In this document: piece after piece, positions 63,801 through 64,000 of the stretch
How positions within the stretch are numbered: position 1 is the stretch's first letter
Layout of the letters: each line of letters begins with the position of its first letter
Assembly (NCBI RefSeq): GCF_036370855.1
Contig: NC_088100.1
Span: 38,576,563-38,640,562 of the forward strand
Direction: 5' to 3'
Length of the DNA: 64,000 nt
Source of the DNA: Dromaius novaehollandiae
Taxonomy: Eukaryota > Chordata > Aves > Casuariiformes > Dromaiidae
The notes under the pieces: model-generated
Told to the model about the DNA's origin: nothing
Database searches by the model: none
Seen by the model: the letters and a program-made list of their open reading frames with translations, nothing else
Program-made: the position numbers and the translations under genes

Positions 63801-64000
63801 GGCACACAGACAAACAGGCAGCTGACTTTCCTAATAGCTATGGAGATGAAGTAAGCAAAATCCTGAGGCAAAAGGATCATGCCAGAGTAGCTGTTGGCTC
63901 TTAAAGGTATAAAAGAAGTGTCTAGAAACAAGCTTGTCATTGCTAATCACAAGGAAGCCAGGAAACACACTGCGGCCATGAGAGCGAGCGCCCCTTCAGC
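54879..64000 (-). other. ME1 intron, running off the right edge
   Basis: No upstream ME1 exon could be found here by looking for the expected segments before YGMNC. Contents are AT-rich sequence, a short inverted repeat at 56070-56110 and unrecognised short ORFs, for example near 58724-59149 and 59459-59833. A missed very short exon is possible but unlikely. Confidence 0.7.
56070..56110. repeat. Imperfect inverted repeat resembling a common amniote repeat
   Basis: TTAGGTGCCT (56070-56079) is mirrored by AGGCACCTCA (56101-56110), 9 of 10 bases, around a core containing ATTGACTTCAACAGG. The 'taggtgcct...ttgacttcaatggg...aggcaccta' pattern is frequent in reptile and bird genomes. It is probably a relic of an old interspersed repeat. 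Confidence 0.5.

Noticed and set aside
54879-64000. Possible further upstream ME1 exons
   Set aside because: I looked on the minus strand for the segments expected before YGMNC and found none. The preceding exon is probably beyond the window.
1-64000. Search for CRISPR arrays, operons, phage or plasmid genes, tRNA/rRNA genes, intact endogenous viruses
   Set aside because: None seen. The window is a vertebrate nuclear locus with intron-bearing genes.

Overview
This window is an ordinary stretch of a bird genome. It has intron-containing vertebrate genes with GT-AG splice sites, and chicken-repeat-1 (CR1) retrotransposon copies, one with the repeated ATTCTGTG tail typical of birds. The malic enzyme exons resemble the duck and pigeon enzyme more than the mammalian one. 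The gene order PGM3 - RWDD2A - ME1 matches human 6q14. I cannot name the species.

Layout. Positions 1-6102, minus strand: the 5' part of PGM3, coding exons 1 to 7, with exon 7 cut by the window edge. Positions 6103-7082: a GC-rich, CpG-rich divergent promoter with a perfect NRF1-type palindrome and a CACGTG E-box. Positions 7083-9775, plus strand: RWDD2A in two coding exons, with a frame break near 9573/9574, followed by a 3' UTR and a good poly(A) site near 10330. Positions 10360-13040: the tail-to-tail region between RWDD2A and ME1, holding a perfect 65-bp tandem duplication. Positions 13294-54878, minus strand: the last eight coding exons of ME1, spread over 41.6 kb. From 54879 to 64000 I find only intron sequence of ME1; the upstream exons and the promoter lie beyond the right edge.

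How the genes relate. PGM3 makes GlcNAc-1-phosphate for UDP-GlcNAc and glycosylation. ME1 makes cytosolic NADPH and pyruvate from malate, a main NADPH source for fatty acid synthesis in bird liver. RWDD2A is a conserved RWD-domain protein of unclear role. PGM3 and RWDD2A share a head-to-head promoter, while RWDD2A and ME1 converge. The grouping is conserved synteny, not an operon or a functional cluster.

The most notable observation is the RWDD2A frame break. The two halves of the reading frame are both well conserved, and together they would give 292 codons, the length I recall for human RWDD2A. I found no sign of an undescribed system, nested gene, CRISPR array or intact mobile element. The long introns contain old repeats, simple repeats and short unsupported ORFs.
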